DNA from: Rotaria socialis
Taxonomy: Eukaryota > Rotifera > Eurotatoria > Philodinida > Philodinidae
Direction: 5' to 3'
Assembly (NCBI GenBank): GCA_905331475.1
Contig: CAJNYU010002455.1
Span: 1 to 64,000 of the forward strand
Length of the DNA stretch: 64,000 bases
Below the pieces are notes generated by a model. That model saw nothing but the letters and a program-made list of their open reading frames with translations, ran no database searches and was not told the DNA's origin. The position numbers and the translations under genes are program-made. This document shows, in pieces, positions 1 through 9,443 of the stretch (positions are counted from its first letter, which is position 1; every line of letters starts with the position of its first letter).

Positions 1-1845
1 ATATTGTTTCATAGCTAGATACCTCGTTGTCCGTATCCGGATTGAAACGAGAACCGATATGTTCTTGTAGTTTGAGGTGTTCATTCGGATGAGTTACAAG
101 AACATGAGAAGTATAAGCAAGTGCAGTACTTGTTGTTTCATAGTCAGCTATCACTGTATGGAAATATATATATAGATATACTGATAATAGTAAGTCATTT
201 AGACAAATAGAAATCAATCACTAAAGAGATAAATGTTAGCGGCAATTTCATGTTTTGTAATCTTTCTAACACGATTTCGAATACTTAATAAAACAAAAGT
301 GAGAATTGAAAATGTTCCATTAAAGACTAATTCAGAATTTTTNACACGTAGTTCTTCTGTCTCTGTGTCTGTAGTAGCATCAGGCGGTGCTGAATGATCG
401 TATGATAATGAACAATATGATACATCAAATTCACTAATATTTGAGTGCAACTCATTTCAAAAATGATTGTTTTACGTTATATAATGTACCAATATTAAAA
501 ATGACTCTTATCATGTTTCATATCAAAGTAAATTCAGTTTCCTGACGGCACAATAATTTCCAGTTGTAAGCACTTTTTACTATCGTTGAAATTTCAAAAG
601 TAAAATCTTCAAACTCTCATCAGACCAAATTGCATTAGATTAGAAGTTTCCCCCTGCTCATTAGTTAGTATGCAATAATACCAATCGACTGAAGTATGAA
701 AATGTTTGCAAACGCTTTGTAGAGGGCATAACTGTATCAGAACTCTAGATAGAATATTGGTCTGAATAATAGTTGAGAATTATGAATATTTAAATGAAAA
801 CTCTTACATTCTTATATCTGATGAAAAATCCGGATGAATTCGTTTCGTTTTCACTAAAATCTTCAACAGTAGATTTTCATAGGTTTCTTCTTATAAATTG
901 ATGCGAACTTTTTCTGTCACCATCGAGAAGCAGATGATTCTAGGTTAAACTCGTAAGAAAACTACTTACTTTGTGTGTCAGTTTAAAACAAATAAAAACT
1001 ACTTACTGGTCTGAAACGATGCAGAATTCCTTGACATATGTCAAGCATAGAATTACACGAAGAAAACATCATACTTGAATGACTTCCTTATCTGATACTG
1101 GATTCGTCATCAACTGTAACAGATCTATTCGGCTTGTACAACCCAAAGTAACTCTTTTCCTGGTTAATTCTTGGATCTGCTTTTTTCAATTCATATAACT
1201 GGATCATCAGTGATTAATATTCGTGCTAAAGGCACATAATATTGCAGCCATCAACACACGATACTGTCAACTGCGTGTAACGTATTCCAAAACCATTTGA
1301 ATTCAGGTATGAATACATACAAAAGAATAAACATACCAAAAGAATATTCAGAGCCGAGTATACGCTGTGATTGAACAAGATATGGCTCATTCGAATTGTT
1401 TTGCATATGTCTGTATCAAGACCAAATCCGCATGACTATATAGTATCCATAGTAAAACGTTAAAAAAATGAATAAATATCAAGTGGTTCATCAATTTGAT
1501 ATTGTTCAGTTAATTTTGTCATTGATGCCTCGATACTATGATTAATTAATGGAGACATTTGTTTGATTTTAGCTGATGAAAATTTTGGATTGATAACAAA
1601 TCGTTGTCGTTTCCAATGAAGACCTTGCGCAGTAAATATAGATGACCTTCTTCTTCATATGTTTTATCGAATGGAAATTCACGATGTAAATTAAAGTTTG
1701 AAAATGCTTTAATGAAGATATCTTGGAAAATCTGCGGATCTGAGACGACAAGAATCGGTGTATAGCCTTCGAAGTAGCCAAATATTCGACCATATTTTTT
1801 CGTCGAGAGTGTGTGTATGGATGTGAGTATTAATCTTCGCAACAC
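1..1845 (-). pseudogene. Cytochrome P450 (CYP3/thromboxane-synthase-like) pseudogene, cut by window edge
   Basis: Several pieces of one P450 can be read on the minus strand in the right order. Near 1650-1800 is an N-terminal piece with KYGRIFGYFEGYTPILVVSD. Near 1500-1620 is the helix-C region LHWKRQRFVINPKFSSAK. Near 1350-1450 is RFTMDTI..CGFGLDTDMQ. Near 1080-1160 is RVTLGCTSRIDLLQLM. The I-helix is split by a clean intron (138-225): KHEIAANIYLF, then IADYETTSTALAY. The frame is broken: a 1-nt shift lies in or near 1626-1640, stops occur at about 1460 and in the following TMDTI stretch, and another shift sits near 1400. The heme-binding cysteine region would lie beyond position 1. The oxygen-binding A-G-x-E-T motif reads A-D-Y-E-T here. 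Family membership is secure; the exact clan is inference. It is a decayed copy, not a working enzyme. Confidence 0.82.
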
Positions 1846-2483
1846 TCACACTCATACCCCACCCTAGCAATTGACCGATCCGTTTGTCATCGAAAATTGA
1901 AATGACATTGGTAATGTCTTTATTTGTAGCTGATATCTGTAAAGGTTTATTACGAAACTGTAGAGATGCTGTTGAAATATCCGACATACTGACATAAGAA
2001 CCTAGATACATCTTATTAAGGCGCCATGCCATTGGATCAGGAAATTCATCAATAGAGCCTCAACAACGAATTTCTATAATATTTACCATTTATACAGTGC
2101 GATTAACATCAACACCGTTTAATAGACTCTGATGAAATATTTGACATAAGGTACGTATACTTATAAGAGTACTGTCTTGAGAATAAAATTATGTTAAATG
2201 GTCACTGCCATCGATGTCCTTGAGTTTATGGATCTGTTGAACAATTTTTCGAATTTCGTTTCGAAGAATTTCACTAAAATCTAATCCTTGTGTGATCGTG
2301 TGTCGTGTGAAACCACGAGTATTCTTCGATAGAGCGTCCATTGCAAGTAAGCACTCCGTCTGCTGAGCTGAATTCAATTGATAAAGTTTATGATCATTAG
2401 AAATTTGTGCCATATGCATAAACAACGATTTTTTTCTTTCGATTGATTCAAGTTTTTATTTGTTTTAAACTGACACACAAAGT
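968..2483. repeat. Perfect 33-bp inverted repeat pair (968-1000 and 2451-2483) enclosing 1.45 kb
   Basis: The 33 bases at 968-1000 are the exact reverse complement of 2451-2483. The unit contains TTGTGTGTCAGTTT. Between the arms lie part of the P450 relic and an unidentified degraded coding stretch. Perfect arms around decayed coding DNA suggest that the arms are younger than the decay, or that an inversion or foldback element acted here. No transposase was seen. Confidence 0.8.
1862..2430 (-). pseudogene. Unidentified degraded coding stretch
   Basis: Reading right to left on the minus strand, about 75 residues with ordinary protein composition (including DFSEILRNEIRKIVQQIHKL, near 2200-2290) run to a stop at about 2189. 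A stop-interrupted link follows, and then a second stretch beginning DPMAWRLNKMYLGSYVSMS (near 2000-2040). The residue pattern looks like real protein in pieces, but I do not recognise the family. It lies just upstream (in minus-strand sense) of the P450 relic and inside the 33-bp inverted repeat, so it may belong to a different broken gene. No function is proposed. Confidence 0.35.
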
Positions 2484-3681
2484 AGAATCATTTCATAAGA
2501 CAGATGAGTCATTTTTATTAGGTAACGATGTATTTTCATGCGTTGACAGTAACCAAGCATGATTTTAATCTCTTTCCTATGCTATGTTTTGGAGATTAGA
2601 ACTAAAGTATAAAATGTTTACTATAAATAGTCATCTTTTCAGTAATCCAAGGGTGTGAGTTCGAAAAAATTAAATGAATCAATCGTCTCCAGGATTCGAT
2701 TCAAAAATAATTTATTGAACCAGATCTCGGATCTAAAAATGATTGGACCTGATAAGCCCTAATTCGTGACCAACTTTCACAAAATTTTTATACTATTAAC
2801 CTCTATATGGGTACGCGTGTGTTCGTATAAGTGAGAATTTACTCCTTGTATACAAATAATCACCCCCATACGAGACACTCATATTCACAACCACATCCCA
2901 CGAATCGCTCCGAGCAAAAAGAAAAGTATGATACCATTATTCGCCAGTTTAAGCAGTAGTTTGGTGTATACATGAATAAATCTGCCTATTTAATGCAGTT
3001 TCCATAGATTTCGCTGATGAATACCCGCTAGAATAACAGGTCTTAACCGGCTTTGTTTTCTGGTTGTTTTATGACGTGTGGGAACATGATTTACTATTTT
3101 CAGTAACGAATTTAGGAAGTTGAATATGTGAACAGAAGTCTGAGCTTATGTACTAATGCAAACGAGAAAAAGTTGAAAGAAAACAATGCGATCCATGTTT
3201 TCATTGTTTGGGAATTTTTATTTGAGTCTATTCGTACGAAATTTTTTAGATAATCTGGCTGAGCAACAGTACAATGTGACGAAAATGGCTTGCTATGTAT
3301 GACTCTTTTTTGCCTGGATATAAATCAGCTTTATTGATCATGATTTCACTTTTATTGATATGTATGCCCTTGATGTCATTTGTTTCTGAACATCGTGCAC
3401 ATTTCTGTGGTCGATTGGTAGAGCGAAAGAAAATGATTGATAATTGTGGGCATATCTGCGTCTCTCTCTCTCTTACTCATGCTCATCACTTATCCACACC
3501 CAGTCACGCCTACACCTGAAGGTAAGATCCACATTTGTGTTACATTTCACAACTTATTCTGTTTCATTTACACAAGAATATTGGTTTAATAAAGATAAAT
3601 TTTTAAACAAGAAAAACATTTCTTTCTTTTCTTTTTTAACTCGTTACTCGATTATATAAAGTTCTATATATACACTTCTGA
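2484..3681. other. Intergenic, no gene recognised
   Basis: AT-rich DNA with short CA/TG-rich patches (about 2810-2910 and 3485-3515) resembling degenerate CACCCA/TGTGGG minisatellite. Two short plus-strand ORFs here have low-complexity translations and no recognisable motif. Confidence 0.5.
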
Positions 3682-4311
3682 TCATGCACCACTATAATCG
3701 TATAACGTTTCCACCCTGGAGCTTTTGATTTTGTTAATAAGATCTTTCAAATCTGTATCTTGCATCTTCTCTTTCAGCGTGAGTGTTCCGGTGAGATCTA
3801 AGCATTTCAATTTTATATTTGTGTTCTGTAACAATGATTTACACAATCCATAGACGCCATCACATCCAATCATCGTATAACTAAGATCTAATACTTCCAG
3901 TTTACTTTGATTTGTGTCTTCAAAGAGCTTACTTATAGCTCGTGCACCAATACATGTGATGCTATTATTTAACGACAAATTTAGCTTTTGAATTTTATTG
4001 TTTTTATTCGATATTAATGCATCACATAAGCTTTTCACACCTTCATCAGTGACAAAAGCATCAATCAGAGATAAATTCGTTAAATTATTACCACCACGTA
4101 GTAGCAGATTCGTAGCTATATGATTGACACCAGTATCAGTTAATTCTGTATGAATAAAAATAAGACTTCGACAATCTAATGGTAGGTAAGTTGTAATGAA
4201 TTCTACATCATCATCTGTTAAGGCATGATGCTCACGAAAAATGCACGCATCACTACCATTCATGTAATTACGTAAATTTAATGTAGTACTTGTCATGTTT
4301 GTTCGCAACAC
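3682..4311 (-). CDS. Leucine-rich-repeat protein, ribonuclease-inhibitor (NLRC3-like) type, 209 aa
   Basis: A single uninterrupted ORF. After a short N-terminal stretch, residues about 30-190 form repeated 28-30-residue units. Each has a LxxLxLxxx-I/V-x-x-x-G core (for example LTNLSLIDAFVTDEGV, IQKLNLSLNNSITCIGA, LEVLDLSYTMIGCDGV, LKCLDLTGTLT). This is the ribonuclease-inhibitor-like LRR class seen in NLR C-terminal halves. There is no NACHT, kinase, membrane or signal segment. The likely role is protein-protein binding. It is short compared with NLRC3-type proteins, so it may be a free-standing LRR protein or the remaining 3' piece of a longer gene. An alternative start lies five codons downstream. 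Neighbours are relics and repeats, giving no functional context. Confidence 0.75.
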   Translation of the reverse strand: MLRTNMTSTTLNLRNYMNGSDACIFREHHALTDDDVEFITTYLPLDCRSLIFIHTELTDTGVNHIATNLLLRGGNNLTNLSLIDAFVTDEGVKSLCDALISNKNNKIQKLNLSLNNSITCIGARAISKLFEDTNQSKLEVLDLSYTMIGCDGVYGLCKSLLQNTNIKLKCLDLTGTLTLKEKMQDTDLKDLINKIKSSRVETLYDYSGA

Positions 4312-5430
4312 AAAATTTTCACAACCAATTATTTATATATGCCGTCTTTTTGCTACCGATTGTCCTGAAAAATTACAACTTACATCATCATGAGAAATGA
4401 ATAATCGAATGTCATATGATCCGTGGACTGGTGAACAGTGAATAAGCGTTCGTTTCTAAAACTTAGACAATGCAACACACCTATGCATTATATTATGCAA
4501 ACGCTTTTTGCGTATTAAACCTGATTTAAATATAATGCATTTTCAATTTTATGATGAGAAAAAATACATATATTGGGTGTATATTTTTTTTGTATAAAAG
4601 AGTCATCATGGTTGAGGGTACACCAATCGCAAAGTGTCTTGAAGAGGGATAAACTGTCAGAAAGAATATCAGCGTGTGTGACAGTTTCGTTCTTTTTCAC
4701 ATCGTTGAATTTTTTCGCGAGTTTAATATAAATCTCTTCCGATAATCTTCGATTTAATTTTTATATTAAAAATTTTCAAACAATTAAATTTTGATTATTC
4801 GCTCATCGAATGAAACAGTTTACAAACAAGAGATGTGTTCACCAAAAAGGTGTTTTTATCTACAATTTTTTTGAGATTGAACACCAAGTTCGTTTCGATA
4901 ACTTTACGTCAAATTATAACGTTGTGAAACAGGAGATAAATAGAAAAAAATTAGATCGAGTTTCAAATGAAACAAAAAAAACTGTTATTGATTATGAATA
5001 TTTTTTTAATTATGCATAAATTAAAAAGGAAAGAAGGTTGGCTGGTGAAAGGCCAACTAAAACACCACCATGAGCTACTAGATTAGGAGACTTCTCAAAT
5101 ATAAAGATTCATTTTAAGACAATAAACCACAAGGAATACCTGCATAAACAGTAGTCATTACATGTATCGCTACCATGCTAAGCCTTCTCAGTGAATCATA
5201 CAAAATTAGCGACATCTATATTATATTTTTATTATTACACCCAAAATCCTTTTGCACATTTCTTAGTTGGCGTTTTTTAGTTGAAAATAAATTAGAATCT
5301 TAATTCGTAGTGCGTTTGTATGCGCGAAGTGAAGCTGAGAAACAAATCTCTGGTACTAAGCCAATCGATACACTTACACCAGACCACGGATCAGAAACTT
5401 TTCGGAGGGTTCTGTAAACCTCCTTTATTT
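4312..5430. other. Intergenic, no gene recognised
   Basis: AT-rich DNA. Two ORFs of about 60-70 codons (4515-4700 minus, 4810-5019 plus) have no motif, no flanking splice signals and A/T-driven composition; I do not annotate them. Confidence 0.45.
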
Positions 5431-5435
5431 TTTTC

Positions 5436-5580
5436 AGAGTGCGCATGGTGTACGCGTGTCCGACATGCTCGGTGCGCGCATTCCGCGTGACGATCGTACG
5501 CGTACGAGGTGTGTTGTGCCATGCGCGCACTAGCAGCGTTCGGGTTGGCTTGGGGAGTGAACCTCTAGAGAAGATACAAT
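5436..5580. promoter_or_regulatory. CpG-rich island upstream of the 63-aa gene
   Basis: In an AT-rich window this stretch is conspicuously G+C- and CpG-rich, with many short palindromic words (GTGCGCGC, CGATCG, TACGCGTACG, ATGCGCGCAC). It ends about 70 bp before the ATG at 5651. By position it could be a promoter or 5' UTR region of the downstream gene. It could instead be the 5' part of a mobile element to which that gene belongs. No TATA box was assigned. Confidence 0.35.
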
Positions 5581-5650
5581 TAGTCAATAGCTTTAACAAA
5601 GAAATTTTTTTTTGAGAAAACAAGAAGTGAGAAGAAAATAGAAAGAAATA

Positions 5651-5904
5651 ATGGCTATAAACGAAGATGAAGTAAGAGAGTGCCCGAAACATTTTATTTT
5701 TTTATTAGACAAAGAGAGTCTTCTTTTTTTTAGGTATTCCCTGGCGTTAAGAGTGACCCAGTCACCAAGCAGGAGCTCGATGATGCTCTGCTGACGATTA
5801 ACAACCGTCTGGAGACGATTAACAACCGTTTGGAGACGATTGAAACCACCCTGAAAAGCGTGGACAACAAGCTTGACTTGTTGCTCAAAAAGTTCAATCA
5901 GTGA
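5651..5904 (+). CDS. 63-residue heptad-repeat coiled-coil protein, two exons
   Basis: Exon 1 (5651-5671) encodes MAINEDE. It is followed by a canonical donor GTAAGA, a 62-nt intron (5672-5733) with a T-rich acceptor ending in TAG, and exon 2 (5734-5904) encoding 56 residues to a TGA stop. Phase is kept. From about residue 20 the protein is regular heptads: TINNRLE occurs twice as a 21-bp DNA duplication (5794-5814, 5815-5835), followed by TIETTLK, SVDNKLD and LLLKKF. This predicts one amphipathic helix forming a dimeric or higher coiled coil. There is no signal peptide or membrane segment. G+C and codon choice (CTG, ACG, AAC, AAG) contrast strongly with neighbouring genes, suggesting recent arrival, a mobile-element origin, or strong expression. 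The family is not recognised. Confidence 0.6.
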
Positions 5905-6011
5905 ACGCTCATCGCTGCAGCTGATCGAGGGAATCCTCGGTGCAGAGCCGACTAGTTATATCGGTATCTGCTTTATACAGCGGTGAGCTGGTTCAGGGTG
6001 GTGAAAGTAAA

Positions 6012-6076
6012 AGCAATGACCGCCTATACGGAAGCTAACCCTATTTCAATGGTTAGCTTCGAATATGGTCATTGCG
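6012..6076. repeat. Stem-loop about 110 bp downstream of the 63-aa gene
   Basis: GCAATGACC (6013-6021) pairs with GGTCATTGC (6067-6075), and GAAGCTAACC (6031-6040) pairs with GGTTAGCTTC (6051-6060). The inner loop is 10 nt, with an asymmetric internal loop of 9 and 6 nt. That gives 19 exact base pairs in two blocks. It may be a 3'-end RNA structure of the 63-aa transcript or a hairpin of a mobile element. Confidence 0.6.
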
Positions 6077-6494
6077 ACAATTTTTCTTATTTATAGCATC
6101 TTTTTATTTAGATCACGACCTGAAATATTTTTACTAGTAAGTTTTTGTTTGTTTCCAAATAAAAGAATTTTTTTTGTTTAGTTAAAATCGAGAAAGATCT
6201 TCAATAGTGCGTAGTCTTTTTTATTTTTTTATTATTTTTATTTTTGTTGTTTTTATTTTTTATTTTTTTTAATAAATTTTGCAAATAAGCTGCCAAATGA
6301 CTGCAAAGTATGCATTAAGTAATTGTCTCAAAATATCTGTAATAATTTATTATACGATGTACAATCGTATCAAAAAAAGTGGATAGGAACTTATTTGCTA
6401 TATTTAAATAAGTCGTTAACTTCTTCAACATCTAACTTCAAATGATACTCCATTTTTTTATCTTCAATCATTTCGATCNGAAATACGATCAAAA
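6077..6494. other. A/T-rich intergenic, no gene
   Basis: Long T- and TTTTTA-rich tracts (about 6210-6275) and no coding signal; one ambiguous base at 6479. Confidence 0.5.
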
Positions 6495-6593
6495 ACGACC
6501 GTAAAGCGCCGTATTTCGCCGTATACGGCACGGAGATTTACGATCGTAATACGGAGCCATGTAATACGGCCAAATACGGCGATTTACCGTCGT
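6495..6593. repeat. Imperfect 99-bp palindrome built of CCGTATTT/GCCGTAT words
   Basis: The left arm begins ACGACCGTAAAGCGCCG. The right arm, read as reverse complement, begins ACGACGGTAAATCGCCG. The two meet at the self-complementary ACGATCGT (6540-6547). The arms differ by a handful of substitutions and small indels. It is G+C-rich in an AT-rich setting and has no coding potential, so it is probably a small foldback or MITE-like element. Confidence 0.6.
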
Positions 6594-6599
6594 ATACGA

Positions 6600-7306
6600 C
6601 CGTGTATGTTCGACCTGGGTAAGGAAAGAAAAATAAGCACAAAAGAACAAACTTGTAAATTATAAATACATATGATATAGTAAAGCAAACAGCATAGCGT
6701 AAGAGAAAATAAAAATACTGATCAAATGATTGTGAATAATAATCTTTAATTTTTAAATACAACAAATATAGTTGAAAAAAGTCAAGAGAAAGATAAGATA
6801 TTCTAATAGGAATACAATACACAACGGAGTTCACAAGTTGGTCATATGTAGATATCTTCATTCATAGTGGGTATCTCGAGAATGATTAAATATCTTCTGA
6901 AAGACGCTATTCTAATGTCTGTTGACAGGATTAGTATATGAGTCTAAATTTTTTCCAAAACCATATACACCATCGACATTGCATCTTCAAGAAACATAAG
7001 AGTATGATAGGGTGTAGGCATGGCGTGTGCTTGTGGGCGTGGCTGTGACCAAAGTGGAGAAGAAGACCTATACCCACATATCCACAGCTACAGCTACACC
7101 CATCACATACTCACATCCACGAACATACCCCACACCCACCCGTGAGATTTTATTTTACTTGTATTTTTCAAAAAACCAAGCAAGATGAATTTTAAACGAT
7201 TTATTTAAATTCAAGAAAAAAATCAAGGACAAATTGTCGTCAACTTATACTGTATCCTTTAATTCTTTTTAGTACGACTATTCATGATTCATGATGTCCC
7301 ATAGGC
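6600..7306. other. Intergenic with CA/TG-rich minisatellite (7010-7145)
   Basis: No gene is recognised at 6600-7010. At 7010-7145 a degenerate array alternates TG-rich words (GGTGTAGG, TGTGGGCG) with CA-rich words (ACCCACAT, CCCCACACCCACCC). It resembles scrambled copies of the telomere-like TGTGGG unit in both orientations. Confidence 0.5.
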
Positions 7307-7651
7307 TTATCGCTCGTTGGGGCCAATCCCTATTCGGATAATTTCTTTCCATTTCCTTCGGTCTTGCGCAAGGTGGAACAAGTCTTGCCCGCTGTATCCA
7401 CACCATTCGATTATATCGTTCATCTATTCTCTACATGGACGTCCTCTTCGAGGTTTTCCGTTTATTCTTGCGAATACAGTGTGTTTTATCAGCCTGTTAT
7501 CGTTCATTTGACAGATATGGCCAAATAATCGCAGCTTCCTTCTTTTGATGTTATCTATAATGATCTCTTTTCTTGCTATCTGTTTTCTTATGTCTATGTT
7601 TCTTATCATATCTTTCCAGCTGATTCTTAATATCCTTCGATAGCATTTCAT
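7307..7651 (-). mobile_element. 5'-truncated LINE (non-LTR retrotransposon), C-terminal end of reverse transcriptase ORF
   Basis: The minus strand reads RILRISWKD, IRKQIARKEIIIDNIKRRKL, RLFGHICQMNDNR and GKPRRGRPCRE. These match the well-known tail of jockey/CR1/RTE-like reverse transcriptases, the R-L-x-x-FGH-x-x-RM and RRGRPxxxW blocks. An in-frame stop (about 7424) falls where a W/R normally follows GRP. The frame then continues to MNDIIEWCGYS...RRKWKEIIRI and a natural end at 7307. Everything upstream (catalytic palm, endonuclease) is missing, so it is a dead 5'-truncated copy. Its truncated 5' side lies against telomere-like repeats. Confidence 0.85.
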
Positions 7652-7655
7652 TTCG

Positions 7656-7723
7656 AGGGTGTGGGTGTGGGTTTGTTAGTATTGGTGTTCACTTTCAAGT
7701 CAAACCCATACTCACACCCACAC
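7656..7723. repeat. Telomere-like repeats in inverted pair (TGTGGG type)
   Basis: GGGTGTGGGTGTGGGTTTG (7657-7675) contains two perfect TGTGGG units. CAAACCCATACTCACACCCACAC (7701-7723) is its diverged inverted partner about 25 bp away. TGTGGG is, as I recall, the bdelloid telomere repeat. Direct contact with the truncated LINE at 7651 is notable. Confidence 0.6.
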
Positions 7724-8132
7724 TTATCTGCTGACCGGATTTATTCAATACCGCCTGGAACCAACAGGACCGGTCGAATTCCGACAGTTTCTGACGATTT
7801 CCGGGCTGGCTCTGGACTGAAACGATTTGTTTCCTGCCGGATTACGTGGAAGAATTCACCGTAATACTGCTTCAGGAATCATCGGTCTGGAGAATACAGT
7901 CAAAATGGCGTGGTTGATTTATTTTTCCTTGGCATAGGCGATCATACTTTGAATTGAAGCAAGGTGGAATTGATTGTCAGTATTGAAGGAAAAACCCAAC
8001 AATAGACGTCGAAAAATCTAAAGCAGCAACAGAATGCATTAATCGTAATAGTAACAACGCCTTTTTTTTTGTTTCACAGCAGCAACTTGCCAGTATTCTT
8101 GATTAGCAAACAAACGACATTTCGTATATGAT
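7724..8132. other. Intergenic with a G+C-richer block (about 7730-7870)
   Basis: About 140 bp with CCGG/CGGTC words (for example GACCGGTCGAATTCCG, ATTTCCGGGCTGG) stand out from the AT-rich surroundings. No ORF is recognised. It could be a small mobile-element remnant. The rest is ordinary AT-rich DNA. Confidence 0.4.
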
Positions 8133-8699
8133 ATGGGTGAAAAAATCTCGAAGCTAACAGTCCCAACATCAACAGCGGATGCTTCGACATCAACCGCTAT
8201 TGAACCAAGACGACGACATATTGCGCAAAAGTATCTGGTAATTTGGTTCGATGACAATGTCGATGAAACAAGCGATGATTACAACAACACACAGGCTCAA
8301 TTACGCAGTATTGTCAATGAGGTGATAATCTGCAAAGAACCAGTACATTGTCTGCAGTGTCTTGATGAAGTCTATGATGAGAAGGTCTTCATCATCTCGT
8401 CTGACGCGTTAGGCCAAGACATTGTGCAACAAATTCATGATATGCCCAAAGTTGATACCATTTATATTTTTCGTCAAGATAACGCTACCGATGAAGAATG
8501 GACAAAAAATTGGGCTAAGATTGAAGGTGTTCTCACCTCAACTCAATCAATTTGTGAATCATTGAAAAAGGGTTTGGTGGAAAAGGCAGAAAGGGAAAAC
8601 GTCGGAAAAAAAGGAAAATGCAGAAATTCTAAACGTCGAAAGAAAAAATTAGAAAAAGGAAAACGTCGAAAGGTAAATGTGGAAAATTGCGTTTTTTGA
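8133..8699 (+). CDS. Rotifer-type N-terminal domain protein (ART/TPR-associated), truncated with Lys/Arg tail
   Basis: 188 codons. Residues about 32-145 (QKYLVIWFDDNVDETSDDYN, a central EKVFIISSDALGQDIVQQIH, VDTIYIFRQ, then EWTKNWAKIEGV) match, from memory of bdelloid proteomes, a domain at the N-terminus of many predicted ADP-ribosyltransferase/TPR proteins. The alternating beta strands and helices suggest a small Rossmann-like or receiver-like fold. The catalytic part that normally follows is absent. The ORF instead runs into a 45-residue Lys/Arg-rich tail of repeated KGKRRK-like units encoded by a purine minisatellite. The protein is therefore either a truncated relic that gained a tail or a short paralogue. 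The start MGEKISKL is the first Met. No function is assigned. Confidence 0.5.
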   Translation: MGEKISKLTVPTSTADASTSTAIEPRRRHIAQKYLVIWFDDNVDETSDDYNNTQAQLRSIVNEVIICKEPVHCLQCLDEVYDEKVFIISSDALGQDIVQQIHDMPKVDTIYIFRQDNATDEEWTKNWAKIEGVLTSTQSICESLKKGLVEKAERENVGKKGKCRNSKRRKKKLEKGKRRKVNVENCVF

Positions 8700-9092
8700 T
8701 AATTTTAACGAAAAATAAAAATTTATTCGATCATATGATAAAATACAATAAAAAAAGAAAGCTAAGTTTATCAGTATTATTTTCTTTTTTGTGTTATCCA
8801 AGTAGTAATGCTAATCCCTTCAATAATTGCTGTGCATTGATTACTAAATCAAAAGAAAACATTTTCGTTATCTATAGACATCCTTTTCATTCTACGTTTA
8901 CCTTTTCAAAATTCTTCTACTTTTTTTCTCTGGCAGCTTTTCTTCGACACTGTTGTTAATTATACTTTTTCCATTCGACGTTTTCCTCTTCGACGTTTTT
9001 ACCTTCTGCAATTTCCAGTTTTGACGTTTTCCTTTTTTTTCGACATTTTCCTTTTCGGCGTTTTTCCTTTCTGCCTTTTCCGCCAATTCCAT
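8560..9092. repeat. Inverted purine-rich minisatellite (GGAAAACGTCGAAA-type units)
   Basis: The plus-strand tract at about 8570-8690 repeats units such as GGAAAACGTCG, AAACGTCGAAAG and AAGGAAAATG. The same motif family runs in the opposite orientation at about 8930-9085 (TTCGACGTTTTCC words; minus strand encodes EKAERKNAEKENVEKKGKRQ). The two arms (VEKAERENVGKKGK against AEKAERKNAEKENVEKK) are clearly copies. The roughly 240 bp between them is AT-rich and non-coding. Confidence 0.6.
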
Positions 9093-9443
9093 TTGTTTTC
9101 GATGATGTGAATAATCAGGATTACAAAGCTTTGACCAGTTTACCGATATATAAGGATTTAAAAATGACTCTATGTAACTAATTAGAAAAGCATGAACATT
9201 CTCAGTCTCGTTTGAATTCTAAAATCTAGGTGCCTTGTACGCTATATGAACAATCTAAAGCTTTCTGGAAGGTCTTTGATACGAGATGTATCTGTCAACA
9301 TGTAATTCAGTCACACAGTGTGATAGTTTTGGTTAAATAGAAAAAAATCAAAAACTTTAAAGCGAATTCAAAAGCAATTTCTAAACGATCAAAATATATT
9401 GAAGAAAAAAAGCAATACGACTGAAAATGTACTAATGTGTTGC
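9093..9443. other. Intergenic, nothing recognised
   Basis: AT-rich DNA between the minisatellite and the 3' end of the epoxide hydrolase gene; no ORF with recognisable content. Confidence 0.5.

Noticed and set aside
5300..5692. 130-codon minus-strand ORF
   Set aside because: It is antisense to the CpG-rich island and to exon 1 of the 63-aa gene; its translation has no family pattern and its length follows from local G+C content.
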